From Parapristionchus giblindavisi (taxonomy: Eukaryota; Nematoda; Chromadorea; Rhabditida; Diplogasteridae), in NCBI GenBank assembly GCA_943737045.1, contig CALSFV010000008.1, forward strand, positions 1,736,001-1,800,000: a stretch of 64,000 nucleotides of DNA, read 5' to 3'. Shown piece after piece: positions 9,004 to 23,300 of this stretch. A program made the translations under genes and the position numbers. Position 1 is the first letter of the stretch. Every line of letters starts with the position of its first letter. The notes beneath the pieces were generated by a model, which saw nothing but the letters and a program-made list of their open reading frames with translations, searched no databases and was not told the DNA's origin.

Positions 9004-11180
9004 ATTTACATATTGGCCGTACTGACCACTTTGAAATAGTCTATCTTATTCAGAATTTTTCGCTCTTTCATTTGGTATATGACACGATAGGTTTCATTTT
9101 CATTTTCATATTTCTCAAGTTATCTTGATCATATCAGAGTAAAAGCTACTTTTGTACTTCGGTCATTATAGCAGCAGTAAAATATTACAGCTCGACATGA
9201 CCTGAAGTGTGTCTCATTCAGAATTTTTTCCTCTTTCACATAGTATATTGCTCGATAAGTATCATTGACAATTAGACTTGTAACGAATTATTTTGTACCA
9301 AAAACAGAGAGTATTGAAAGATAAATTTACATACTGTCCGTACTGACCACTTTGAAATAGTTTATCATATTCAGAATTTTTCGCTCTTTCATTTGGTATA
9401 TGACACGATAGGTTTCATTTTCATTTTGATATTTCTCAAGTTATCTTGATCATATCAGAGTAAAAGCTACTTTTGTACTTCGGTGATTATAGCAGCAGTA
9501 AAATATTACAGCTCGACATGACCTGAAGTGTGTCTCATTCAGAATTTTTTCCTCTTTCACATAGTATATTGCTCGATAAGTATCATTGACAATTAGACTT
9601 GTAACGAATTATTTTGTACCAAAAACAGAGAGTATTGAAAGATAAATTTACATATTGTCCGTACTGACCACTTTGAAATAGTTTATCATATTCAGAATTT
9701 TTCGCTCTTTCATTTGGTATATGACACGATAGGTTTCATTTTCATTTTGATATTTCTCAAGTTATCTTGATCATATCAGAGTAAAAGCTACTTTTGTACT
9801 TCGGTGATTATAGCAGCAGTAAAATATTACAGCTCGACATGACCTGAAGTGTGTCTCATTCAGAATTTTTTCCTCTTTCACATAGTATATTGCTCGATAA
9901 GTATCATTGACAATTAGACTTGTAACGAATTATTTTGTACCAAAAACAGAGAGTATTGAAAGATAAATTTACATATTGTCCGTACTGACCACTTTGAAAT
10001 AGTTTCTCATATTCAGCATTTTTCGCTCTTTCATTTGGTATCTGACACGATAGGTTTCATTTTCATTTTCATATTTCTCAAGTTATCTTGATCATATCAG
10101 AGTAAAAGCTACTTTAGTACTTCGGTCATTATAGCAACAGTAAAATATTACAGCTCGACATGACCTGAAGTGTGTCTCATTCAGAATTTTTTCCTCTTTC
10201 ACATAGTATATTACTCGATAAGTATCATTGACAATTAGACTTGTAACGAATTATTTTGTACCAAAAACAGAGAGTATTGAAAGATAAATTTACATATTGG
10301 CCGTACTGACCACTTTGAAATAGTTTATCATATTCAGAACTTTTCGCTCTTTCATTTGGTATATGACACGATAGGTTTCATTTTCATTTTGATATTTCTC
10401 AAGTTATCTTGATCATATCAGAGTAAAAGCTACTTTTGTACTTCGGTCATTATAGCAGCAGTAAAATATTACTGCTCGACATGACCTGAAGTGTGTCTCA
10501 TTCAGAATTTTTTCCACTTTCACATAGTATATTACTCGATAAGTATCATTGACAATTAGACTTGTAACGAATTGTTTTGTACAAAAAAAACAGAGAGCAC
10601 TGAAAGATAAATTTACATATTGGCCGTACTGACCACTTTGAAATAGTTTATCATATTCAGAATTTTTCGCTCTTTCATTTGGTATATGACACGATATGTT
10701 TCATTTTCATTTTCATATTTCTCAAGTTATCTTGATCATATCAGAGTAAAAGCTATTTTGCACTTCGGTCATTATAGCAACAGTAAAATATTACAGTTCG
10801 ACATGACCTGAAGTGTGTCTCATTCAGAATTTTTTCCTCTTTCACATAGTATATTACTCGATAAGTATCATTGACAATTAGACTTGTAACGAATTATTTT
10901 GTACCAAAAACAGAGAGTATTGAAAGATAAATTTACATATTGGCCGTACTGACCACTTTGAAATAGTTTATCGTATTCAGAAGTTTTTCGCTCTTTCATT
11001 TGGTATATGACACGATATGTTTCATTTTCATTTTCATATTTCTCAAGTTATCTTGATCATATCAGAGTAAAAGCTACTTTTGTACTTCGGTCATTATAGC
11101 AACAGTAAAATATTACAGCTCGACATGACCTGAAGTGTGTCTCATTCAGAATTTTTTCCTCTTTCACATAGTATATTACT

Positions 11181-14100
11181 CGATATGTATCATTGACAGT
11201 TAGACTTGTAACGAATTATTTGTACCAAAAACAGAGAGTATTGAAAGATAAATTTACATATTGGCCGTACTGACCACTTTGAAATAGTTTATCATATTCA
11301 GAATTTTTCGCTCTTTCATGTGGTATATGACACGATAGGTTTCATTTTCATTTTCATATTTCTCAAGTTATCTTGTTCATATCAGAGTAAAAGCTACTTT
11401 TGTACTTCGGTCATTATAGCAACAGTAAAATATTACAGCTCGACATGACCTGAAGTGTGTCTCATTCAGAATTTTTTCCTCTTTCACATAGTATATTACT
11501 CGATAAGTATCATTGACAATTAGACTTGTAACGAATTATTTTGTACCAAAAACAGAGAGTATTGAAAGATAAATTTACATATTGGCCATACTGACCACTT
11601 TGAAATAGTCTATCTTATTCAGAATTTTTCGCTCTTTCATTTGGTATATGACACGATAGGTTTCATTTTCATTTTGATATTTCTCAAGTTATCTTGATCA
11701 TATCAGAGTAAAAGCTACTTTTGTACTTCGGTGATTATAGCAGCAGCAAAATATTACAGCTCGACATGACCTGAAGTGTGTCTCATTCAGAATTTTTTCC
11801 TCTTTCACATAGTATATTGCTCGATAAGTATCATTGACAATTAGACTTGTAACGAATTATTTTGTACCAAAAACAGAGAGTATTGAAAGATAAATTTACA
11901 TATTGTCCGTACTGACCACTTTGAAATAGTTTCTCATATTCAGAATTTTTCGCTCTTTCATTTGGTATCTGACACGATAGGTTTCATTTTCATTTTCATA
12001 TTTCTCAAGTTATCTTGATCATATCAGAGTAAAAGCTACTTTTGTACTTCGGTCATTATAGCAACAGTAAAATATTACAGCTCGACATGACCTGAAGTGT
12101 GTCTCATTCAGAATTTTTTCCTCTTTCACATAGTATATTACTCGATAAGTATCATTGACAATTAGACTTGTAACGAATTATTTTGTACCAAAAACAGAGA
12201 GTATTGAAAGATAAATTTACATATTGGCCGTACTGACCACTTTGAAATAGTTTATCATATTCAGAATTTTTCGCTCTTTCATTTGGTATATGACACGATA
12301 TGTTTCATTTTCATTTTCATATTTCTCAAGTTATCTTGATCATATCAGAGTAAAAGCTATTTTGCACTTCGGTCATTATAGCAACAGTAAAATATTACAG
12401 TTCGACATGACCTGAAGTGTGTCTCATTCAGAATTTTTTCCTCTTTCACATAGTATATTACTCGATAAGTATCATTGACAATTAGACTTGTAACGAATTA
12501 TTTTGTACCAAAAACAGAGAGTATTGAAAGATAAATTTACATATTGGCCGTACTGACCACTTTGAAATAGTTTATCGTATTCAGAAGTTTTTCGCTCTTT
12601 CATTTGGTATATGACACGATATGTTTCATTTTCATTTTCATATTTCTCAAGTTATCTTGATCATATCAGAGTAAAAGCTACTTTTGTACTTCGGTCATTA
12701 TAGCAACAGTAAAATATTACAGCTCGACATGACCTGAAGTGTGTCTCATTCAGAATTTTTTCCTCTTTCACATAGTATATTACTCGATATGTATCATTGA
12801 CAGTTAGACTTGTAACGAATTATTTGTACCAAAAACAGAGAGTATTGAAAGATAAATTTACATATTGGCCGTACTGACCACTTTGAAATAGTTTATCATA
12901 TTCAGAATTTTTCGCTCTTTCATGTGGTATATGACACGATAGGTTTCATTTTCATTTTCATATTTCTCAAGTTATCTTGTTCATATCAGAGTAAAAGCTA
13001 CTTTTGTACTTCGGTCATTATAGCAACAGTAAAATATTACAGCTCGACATGACCTGAAGTGTGTCTCATTCAGAATTTTTTCCTCTTTCACATAGTATAT
13101 TACTCGATAAGTATCATTGACAATTAGACTTGTAACGAATTATTTTGTACCAAAAACAGAGAGTATTGAAAGATAAATTTACATATTGGCCATACTGACC
13201 ACTTTGAAATAGTCTATCTTATTCAGAATTTTTCGCTCTTTCATTTGGTATATGACACGATAGGTTTCATTTTCATTTTGATATTTCTCAAGTTATCTTG
13301 ATCATATCAGAGTAAAAGCTACTTTTGTACTTCGGTGATTATAGCAGCAGCAAAATATTACAGCTCGACATGACCTGAAGTGTGTCTCATTCAGAATTTT
13401 TTCCTCTTTCACATAGTATATTGCTCGATAAGTATCATTGACAATTAGACTTGTAACGAATTATTTTGTACCAAAAACAGAGAGTATTGAAAGATAAATT
13501 TACATATTGTCCGTACTGACCACTTTGAAATAGTTTCTCATATTCAGAATTTTTCGCTCTTTCATTTGGTATCTGACACGATAGGTTTCATTTTCATTTT
13601 CATATTTCTCAAGTTATCTTGATCATATCAGAGTAAAAGCTACTTTTGTACTTCGGTCATTATAGCAACAGTAAAATATTACAGCTCGACATGACCTGAA
13701 GTGTGTCTCATTCAGAATTTTTTCCTCTTTCACATAGTATATTACTCGATAAGTATCATTGACAATTAGACTTGTAACGAATTATTTTGTACCAAAAACA
13801 GAGAGTATTGAAAGATAAATTTACATATTGGCCGTACTGACCACTTTGAAATAGTTTATCATATTCAGAATTTTTCGCTCTTTCATTTGGTATATGACAC
13901 GATATGTTTCATTTTCATTTTCATATTTCTCAAGTTATCTTGATCATATCAGAGTAAAAGCTATTTTTGTACTTCGGTCATTATAGCAACAGTAAAATAT
14001 TACAGCTCGACATGACCTGAAGTGTGTCTCATTCAGAATTTTTTCCTCTTTCACATAGTATATTACTCGATAAGTATCATTGACAATTAGACTTGTAACG

Positions 14101-16081
14101 AATTATTTTGTACCAAAAACAGAGAGTATTGAAAGATAAATTTACATATTGGCCGTACTGACCACTTTGAAATAGTCTATCTTATTCAGAATTTTTCGCT
14201 CTTTCATTTGGTATATGACACGATAGATTTCATTTTCATTTTGATATTTCTCAAGTTATCTTGATCATATCAGAGTAAAAGCTACTTTTGTACTTCGGTC
14301 ATTATAGCAACAGTAAAATATTACAGCTCGACATGACCTGAAGTGTGTCTCATTCAGAATTTTTTCCACTTTCACATAGTATATTACTCGATAAGTATCA
14401 TTGACAATTAGACTTGTAACGAATTGTTTTGTACAAAAAAAACAGAGAGCACTGAAAGATAAATTTACATATTGGCCGTACTGACCACTTTGAAATAGTT
14501 TATCATATTCAGAATATTTCGCTCTTTCATTTGGTATATGACACGATATGTTTCATTTTCATATTCATATTTCTCAAGTTATCTTGATCATATCAGAGTA
14601 AAAGCTATTTTGCACTTCGGTCATTATAGCAACAGTAAAATATTACAGCTCGACATGACCTGAAGTGTGTCTCATTCAGAATTTTTTCCTCTTTCACATA
14701 GTATATTACTCGATAAGTATCATTGACAATTAGACTTGTAACGAATTATTTTGTACCAAAAACAGAGAGTATTGAAAGATAAATTTACATATTGGCCGTA
14801 CTGACCACTTTGAAATAGTCTATCTTATTCAGAATTTTTCGCTCTTTCATTTGGTATATGACACGATAGATTTCATTTTCATTTTGATATTTCTCAAGTT
14901 ATCTTGATCATATCAGAGTAAAAGCTACTTTTGTACTTCGGTCATTATAGCAGCAGTAAAATATTACAGCTCGACATGACCTGAAGAGTGTCTCATTCAG
15001 AATTTTTTCCTCTTTCACATAGTATATTGCTCGATAATTATCATTGACAATTAGACTTGTAACGAATTATTTTGTACCAAAAACAGAGAGTATTGAAAGA
15101 TAAATTTACATATTGTCCGTACTGACCACTTTGAAATAGTTTCTCATATTCAGAATTTTTCGCTCTTTCATTTGGTATATGACACGATAGGTTTCATTTT
15201 CATTTTCATATTTCTCAAGTTATCTTGATCATATCAGAGTAAAAGCTACTTTTGTACTTCGGTCATTATAGCAACAGTAAAATATTACAGTTCGACATGA
15301 CCTGAAGTGTGTCTCATTCAGAATTTTTTCCTCTTTCACATAGTATATTACTCGATAAGTATCATTGACAATTAGACTTGTAACGAATTATTTTGTACCA
15401 AAAACAGAGAGTATTGAAAGATAAATTTACATATTGGCCGTACTGACCACTTTGAAATAGTTTATCGTATTCAGAAGTTTTTCGCTCTTTCATTTGGTAT
15501 ATGACACGATATGTTTCATTTTCATTTTCATATTTCTCAAGTTATCTTGATCATATCAGAGTAAAAGCTACTTTTGTACTTCGGTCATTATAGCAACAGT
15601 AAAATATTACAGCTCGACATGACCTGAAGTGTGTCTCATTCAGAATTTTTTCCTCTTTCACATAGTATATTACTCGATATGTATCATTGACAATTAGACT
15701 TGTAACGAATTATTTGTACCAAAAACAGAGAGTATTGAAAGATAAATTTACATATTGGCCGTACTGACCACTTTGAAATAGTTTATCATATTCAGAATTT
15801 TTCGCTCTTTCATGTGGTATATGACACGATAGGTTTCATTTTCATTTTCATATTTCTCAAGTTATCTTGTTCATATCAGAGTAAAAGCTACTTTTGTACT
15901 TCGGTCATTATAGCAACAGTAAAATATTACAGCTCGACATGACCTGAAGTGTGTCTCATTCAGAATTTTTTCCTCTTTCACATAGTATATTACTCGATAA
16001 GTATCATTGACAATTAGACTTGTAACGAATTATTTTGTACCAAAAACAGAGAGTATTGAAAGATAAATTTACATATTGGCC
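11181..16081 (+). repeat. Higher-order repeat, period about 1603 bp (5 units)
   Basis: A marker unit with CGATATGTATCATTGACAGT and the shortened AATTATTTGTACC occurs at 11181 and again at 12784, and a close relative at 15674. The linked neighbour with TTGGCCATACTG recurs at the same spacing (13191 and 16081). The first step is five units, the second nine, so a multi-unit block was copied at least twice. Confidence 0.75.
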
Positions 16082-16859
16082 ATACTGACCACTTTGAAAT
16101 AGTCTATCTTATTCAGAATTTTTCGCTCTTTCATTTGGTATATGACACGATAGGTTTCATTTTCATTTTGATATTTCTCAAGTTATCTTGATCATATCAG
16201 AGTAAAAGCTACTTTTGTACTTCGGTGATTATAGCAGCAGTAAAATATTACAGCTCGACATGACCTGAAGTGTGTCTCATTCAGAATTTTTTCCTCTTTC
16301 ACATAGTATATTGCTCGATAAGTATCATTGACAATTAGACTTGTAACGAATTATTTTGTACCAAAAACAGAGAGTATTGAAAGATAAATTTACATATTGT
16401 CCGTACTGACCACTTTGAAATAGTTTCTCATATTCAGCATTTTTCGCTCTTTCATTTGGTATCTGACACGATAGGTTTCATTTTCATTTTCATATTTCTC
16501 AAGTTATCTTGATCATATCAGAGTAAAAGCTACTTTTGTACTTCGGTCATTATAGCAACAGTAAAATATTACAGCTCGACATGACCTGAAGTGTGTCTCA
16601 TTCAGAATTTTTTCCTCTTTCACATAGTATATTACTCGATAAGTATCATTGACAATTAGACTTGTAACGAATTATTTTGTACCAAAAACAGAGAGTATTG
16701 AAAGATAAATTTACATATTGGCCGTACTGACCACTTTGAAATAGTTTATCATATTCAGAATTTTTCGCTCTTTCATTTGGTATATGACACGATAGGTTTC
16801 ATTTTCATTTTGATATTTCTCAAGTTATCTTGATCATATCAGAGTAAAAGCTACTTTTG

Positions 16860-19800
16860 TACTTCGGTGATTATAGCAACAGTAAAATATTACAGCTCGA
16901 CATGACCTGAAGTGTGTCTCATTCAGAATTTTTTCCTCTTTCACATCGTATATTACTCGATATGTATCATTGACAATTAGACTTGTAACGAATTATTGTG
17001 TACCAAAAACAGAGAGTATTGAAAGATAAATTTACATATTGTCCGTACTGACCACTTTGAAATAGTTTATCATATTCAGAATTTTTCGCTCTTTCATTTG
17101 GTATATGACATGATAGGTTTCATTTTCATTTTGATATTTCTCAAGTTATCTTGATCATATCAGAGTAAAAGCTACTTTTGTACTTCGGTCATTATAGCAA
17201 CAGTAAAATATTACAGCTCGACATGACCTGAAGTGTGTCTCATTCAGAATTTTTTCCTCTTTCACATAGTATATTACTCGATAAGTATCATTGACAATTA
17301 GACTTGTAACGAATTATTTTGTACCAAAAACAGAGAGTATTGAAAGATAAATTTACATATTGTCCGTACTGACCACTTTGAAATAGTTTATTATATTCAG
17401 AATTTTTCGCTCTTTCATTTGGTATATGACACGATATGTTTCATTTTCATTTTCATATTTCTCAAGTTATCTTGATCATATCAGAGTAAAAGCTACTTTT
17501 GTACTTCGGTCATTATAGCAACAGTAAAATATTACAGCTCGACATGACCTGAAGTGTGTCTCATTCAGAATTTGTTCCTCTTTCACATAGTATATTACTC
17601 GATAAGTATCATTGACAATTAGACTTGTAACGAATTATTGTGTACCAAAAACAGAGAGTATTGAAAGATAAAATTACATATTGTCCGTACTGACCACTTT
17701 GAAATAGTTTATCATATTCAGAATTTTTTGCTCTTTCATTTGGTATATGACACGATAGGTTTCATTTTCATTTTGATATTTCTCAAGTTATCTTGATCTT
17801 ATCAGAGTAAAAGCTACTTTTGTACTTCGGTCATTATAGCAACAGTAAAATATTACAGCTCGACATGACCTGAAGTGTGTCTCATTCAGAATTTTTTCCT
17901 CTTTCACATAGTATATTACTCGATAAGTATCATTGACAATTAGACTTGTAACGAATTATTTTGTACCAAAAACAGAGAGTATTGAAAGATAAATTTACAT
18001 ATTGGCCGTACTGACCACTTTGAAATAGTTTATCATATTCAGAATTTTTCGCTCTTTCATCTGGTATATGACACGATATGTTTCATTTTCATTTTCATAT
18101 TTCTCAAGTTATCTTGATCATATCAGAGTAAAAGCTACTTTTGTACTTCGGTCATTATAGCAACAGTAAAATATTACAGCTCGACATGACCTGAAGTGTG
18201 TCTCATTCAGAATTTTTTCCTCTTTCACATAGTATATTACTCGATAAGTATCATTGACAATTAGACTTGTAACGAATTATTGTGTACCAAAAACAGAGAG
18301 TATTGAAAGATAAATTTACATATTGTCCGTACTGACCACTTTGAAATAGTTTATTATATTCAGAATTTTTCGCTCTTTCATTTGGTATATGACACGATAT
18401 GTTTCATTTTCATTTTCATATTTCTCAAGTTATCTTGATCATATCAGAGTAAAAGCTACTTTTGTACTTCGGTCATTATAGCAACAGTAAAATATTACAG
18501 CTCGACATGACCTGAAGTGTGTCTCATTCAGAATTTTTTCCTCTTTCACATAGTATATTACTCGATAAGTATCATTGACAATTAGACTTGTAACGAATTA
18601 TTGTGTACCAAAAACAGAGAGTATTGAAAGATAAATTTACATATTGTCCGTACTGACCACTTTGAAATAGTTTATTATATTCAGAATTTTTCGCTCTTTC
18701 ATTTGGTATATGACACGATATGTTTCATTTTCATTTTCATATTTCTCAAGTTATCTTGATCATATCAGAGTAAAAGCTACTTTTGTACTTCGGTGATTAT
18801 AGCAACAGTAAAATATTACAGCTCGACATGACCTGAAGTGTGTCTCATTCAGAATTTTTTCCTCTTTCACATCGTATATTACTCGATATGTATCATTGAC
18901 AATTAGACTTGTAACGAATTATTGTGTACCAAAAACAGAGAGTATTGAAAGATAAATTTACATATTGTCCGTACTGACCACTTTGAAATAGTTTATCATA
19001 TTCAGAATTTTTCGCTCTTTCATTTGGTATATGACATGATAGGTTTCATTTTCATTTTGATATTTCTCAAGTTATCTTGATCATATCAGAGTAAAAGCTA
19101 CTTTTGTACTTCGGTCATTATAGCAACAGTAAAATATTACAGCTCGACATGACCTGAAGTGTGTCTCATTCAGAATTTTTTCCTCTTTCACATAGTATAT
19201 TACTCGATAAGTATCATTGACAATTAGACTTGTAACGAATTATTTTGTACCAAAAACAGAGAGTATTGAAAGATAAATTTACATATTGTCCGTACTGACC
19301 ACTTTGAAATAGTTTATTATATTCAGAATTTTTCGCTCTTTCATTTGGTATATGACACGATATGTTTCATTTTCATTTTCATATTTCTCAAGTTATCTTG
19401 ATCATATCAGAGTAAAAGCTACTTTTGTACTTCGGTCATTATAGCAACAGTAAAATATTACAGCTCGACATGACCTGAAGTGTGTCTCATTCAGAATTTG
19501 TTCCTCTTTCACATAGTATATTACTCGATAAGTATCATTGACAATTAGACTTGTAACGAATTATTGTGTACCAAAAACAGAGAGTATTGAAAGATAAAAT
19601 TACATATTGTCCGTACTGACCACTTTGAAATAGTTTATCATATTCAGAATTTTTTGCTCTTTCATTTGGTATATGACACGATAGGTTTCATTTTCATTTT
19701 GATATTTCTCAAGTTATCTTGATCTTATCAGAGTAAAAGCTACTTTTGTACTTCGGTCATTATAGCAACAGTAAAATATTACAGCTCGACATGACCTGAA

Positions 19801-20316
19801 GTGTGTCTCATTCAGAATTTTTTCCTCTTTCACATAGTATATTACTCGATAAGTATCATTGACAATTAGACTTGTAACGAATTATTTTGTACCAAAAACA
19901 GAGAGTATTGAAAGATAAATTTACATATTGGCCGTACTGACCACTTTGAAATAGTTTATCATATTCAGAATTTTTCGCTCTTTCATCTGGTATATGACAC
20001 GATATGTTTCATTTTCATTTTCATATTTCTCAAGTTATCTTGATCATATCAGAGTAAAAGCTACTTTTGTACTTCGGTCATTATAGCAACAGTAAAATAT
20101 TACAGCTCGACATGACCTGAAGTGTGTCTCATTCAGAATTTTTTCCTCTTTCACATAGTATATTACTCGATAAGTATCATTGACAATTAGACTTGTAACG
20201 AATTATTGTGTACCAAAAACAGAGAGTATTGAAAGATAAATTTACATATTGTCCGTACTGACCACTTTGAAATAGTTTATTATATTCAGAATTTTTCGCT
20301 CTTTCATTTGGTATAT
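16860..20316 (+). repeat. Higher-order repeat, period exactly 1926 bp (6 units)
   Basis: CACATCGTATATT appears at 16942 and 18868, AATTTGTTCCTC at about 17569 and 19495, and TCATCTGGTATATG near 18057 and 19983, each 1926 bases apart (six times 321). The correspondence runs from about 16860 to 18390 and from about 18786 to 20316, then breaks at the GATATG/GATAGG site. This is a recent block duplication. Confidence 0.85.
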
Positions 20317-23300
20317 GACACGATAGGTTTCATTTTCATTTTGATATTTCTCAAGTTATCTTGATCATATCAGAGTAAAAGCTACTTTTGTACTTCGGTC
20401 ATTATAGCAACAGTAAAATATTACAGCTCGACATGACCTGAAGTGTGTCTCATTCAGAATTTTTTCCTCTTTCACATAGTATATTACTCGATAAGTATCA
20501 TTGACAATTAGACTTGTAACGAATTATTTTGTACCAAAAACAGAGAGTATTGAAAGATAAATTTACATATTGGCCGTACTGACCACTTTGAAATAGTCTA
20601 TCTTATTCAGAATTTTTCGCTCTTTCATTTGGTATATGACACGATATGTTTCATTTTCATTTTCATATTTCTCAAGTTATCTTGATCATATCAGAGTAAA
20701 AGCTACTTTTGTACTTCGGTCATTATAGCAACAGTAAAATATTACAGCTCGACATGACCTGAAGTGTGTCTCATTCAGAATTTTTTCCTCTTTCACATAG
20801 TATATTACTCGATAAGTATCATTGACAATTAGACTTGTAACGAATTATTGTGTACCAAAAACAGAGAGTATTGAAAGATAAATTTACATATTGTCCGTAC
20901 TGACCACTTTGAAATAGTTTATTATATTCAGAATTTTTCGCTCTTTCATTTGGTATATGACACGATAGGTTTCATTTTCATTTTGATATTTCTCAAGTTA
21001 TCTTGATCATATCAGAGTAAAAGCTACTTTTGTACTTCGGTCATTATAGCAACAGTAAAATATTACAGCTCGACATGACCTGAAGTGTGTCTCATTCAGA
21101 ATTTTTTCCTCTTTCACATAGTATATTACTCGATAAGTATCATTGACAATTAGACTTGTAACGAATTATTGTGTACCAAAAACAGAGAGTATTGAAAGAT
21201 AAATTTACATATTGTCCGTACTGACCACTTTGAAATAGTTTATTATATTCAGAATTTTTCGCTCTTTCATTTGGTATATGACACGATAGGTTTCATTTTC
21301 ATTTTGATATTTCTCAAGTTATCTTGATCATATCAGAGTAAAAGCTACTTTTGTACTTCGGTCATTATAGCAACAGTAAAATATTACAGCTCGACATGAC
21401 CTGAAGTGTGTCTCATTCAGAATTTTTTCCTCTTTCACATAGTATATTACTCGATAAGTATCATTGACAATTAGACTTGTAACGAATTATTTTGTACCAA
21501 AAACAGAGAGTATTGAAAGATAAATTTACATATTGGCCGTACTGACCACTTTGAAATAGTCTATCTTATTCAGAATTTTTCGCTCTTTCATTTGGTATAT
21601 GACACGATAGGTTTCATTTTCATTTTCATATTTCTCAAGTTATCTTGATTATATCAGAGTAAAAGCTACTTTTGTACTTCGGTCATTATAGCAGCAGTAA
21701 AATATTACAGCTCGACATTACCTGAAATGTGTCTCATTCAGAATTTGTTCCTCTTTCACATAGTATATTACTCGATAAGTATCATTGACAATTAGACTTG
21801 TAACGAATTATTTTGTACCAAAAACAGAGAGTATTGAAAGATAAATTTACATATTGTCCGTACTGACCACTTTGAAATAGTTTATTATATTCAGAATTTT
21901 TCGCTCTTTCATTTGGTATATGACACGATAGGTTTCATTTTCATTTTGATATTTCTCAAGTTATCTTGATCATATCAGAGTAAAAGCTACTTTTGTACTT
22001 CGGTCATTATAGCAACAGTAAAATATTACAGCTCGACATGACCTGAAGTGTGTCTCATTCAGAATTTTTTCCTCTTTCACATAGTATATTACTCGATAAG
22101 TATCATTGACAATTAGACTTGTAACGAATTATTTTGTACCAAAAACAGAGAGTATTGAAAGATAAATTTACATATTGTCCGTACTGACCACTTTGAAATA
22201 GTTTATTATATTCAGAATTTTTCGCTCTTTCATTTGGTATATGACACGATAGGTTTCATTTTCATTTTCATATTTCTCAAGATCTTGATCATATCAGAGT
22301 AAAAGCTACTTTTGTACTTCGGTCATTATAGCAGCAGTAAAATATTACAGCTCGACATTACCTGAAATGTGTCTCATTCAGAATTTGTTCCTCTTTCACA
22401 TAGTATATTACTCGATAAGTATCATTGACAATTAGACTTGTAACGAATTATTGTGTACCAAAAACAGAGAGTATTGAAAGATAAAATTACATATTGTCCG
22501 TACTGACCACTTTGAAATAGTTTATCATATTCAGAATTTTTTGCTCTTTCATTTGGTATATGACACGATAGGTTTCATTTTCATTTTGATATTTCTCAAG
22601 TTATCTTGATCTTATCAGAGTAAAAGCTACTTTTGTACTTCGGTCATTATAGCAACAGTAAAATATTACAGCTCGACATGACCTGAAGTGTGTCTCATTC
22701 AGAATTTTTTCCTCTTTCACATAGTATATTACTCGATAAGTATCATTGACAATTAGACTTGTAACGAATTATTTTGTACCAAAAACAGAGAGTATTGAAA
22801 GATAAATTTACATATTGGCCGTACTGACCACTTTGAAATAGTTTATTATATTCAGAATTTTTCGCTCTTTCATTTGGTATATGACACGATAGGTTTCATT
22901 TTCATTTTGATATTTCTCAAGTTATCTTGATCATATCAGAGTAAAAGCTACTTTTGTACTTCGGTCATTATAGCAACAGTAAAATATTACAGCTCGACAT
23001 GACCTGAAGTGTGTCTCATTCAGAATTTTTTCCTCTTTCACATAGTATATTACTCGATAAGTATCATTGACAATTAGACTTGTAACGAATTATTTTGTAC
23101 CAAAAACAGAGAGTATTGAAAGATAAATTTACATATTGGCCGTACTGACCACTTTGAAATAGTCTATCTTATTCAGAATTTTTCGCTCTTTCATTTGGTA
23201 TATGACACGATAGGTTTCATTTTCATTTTCATATTTCTCAAGATCTTGATCATATCAGAGTAAAAGCTACTTTTGTACTTCGGTCATTATAGCAGCAGTA

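Noticed and set aside
9030..9060. Hammerhead-ribozyme-like string CTGACCACTTTGAAATAG followed by TATC in each unit
   Set aside because: Penelope-like elements are known to carry hammerhead motifs in their pseudo-LTRs, so I looked. The string has CTGA and GAAA followed by a possible 3-bp stem and TATC, but the essential CTGANGA core is CTGACCA, there is no stem II, and stem I does not pair convincingly. At best it is a dead relic. A covariance-model search over the consensus would settle it.
9105..9145. Minus-strand CTGATATGA, hairpin TCAAGATAACTTGA, then GAAA
   Set aside because: The hairpin followed by GAAA resembles stem II of a hammerhead, but the core has two extra bases (CTGATATGA in place of CTGANGA), stem I is not formed, and the common CTGATAAGA variant departs further. 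I do not call a ribozyme.
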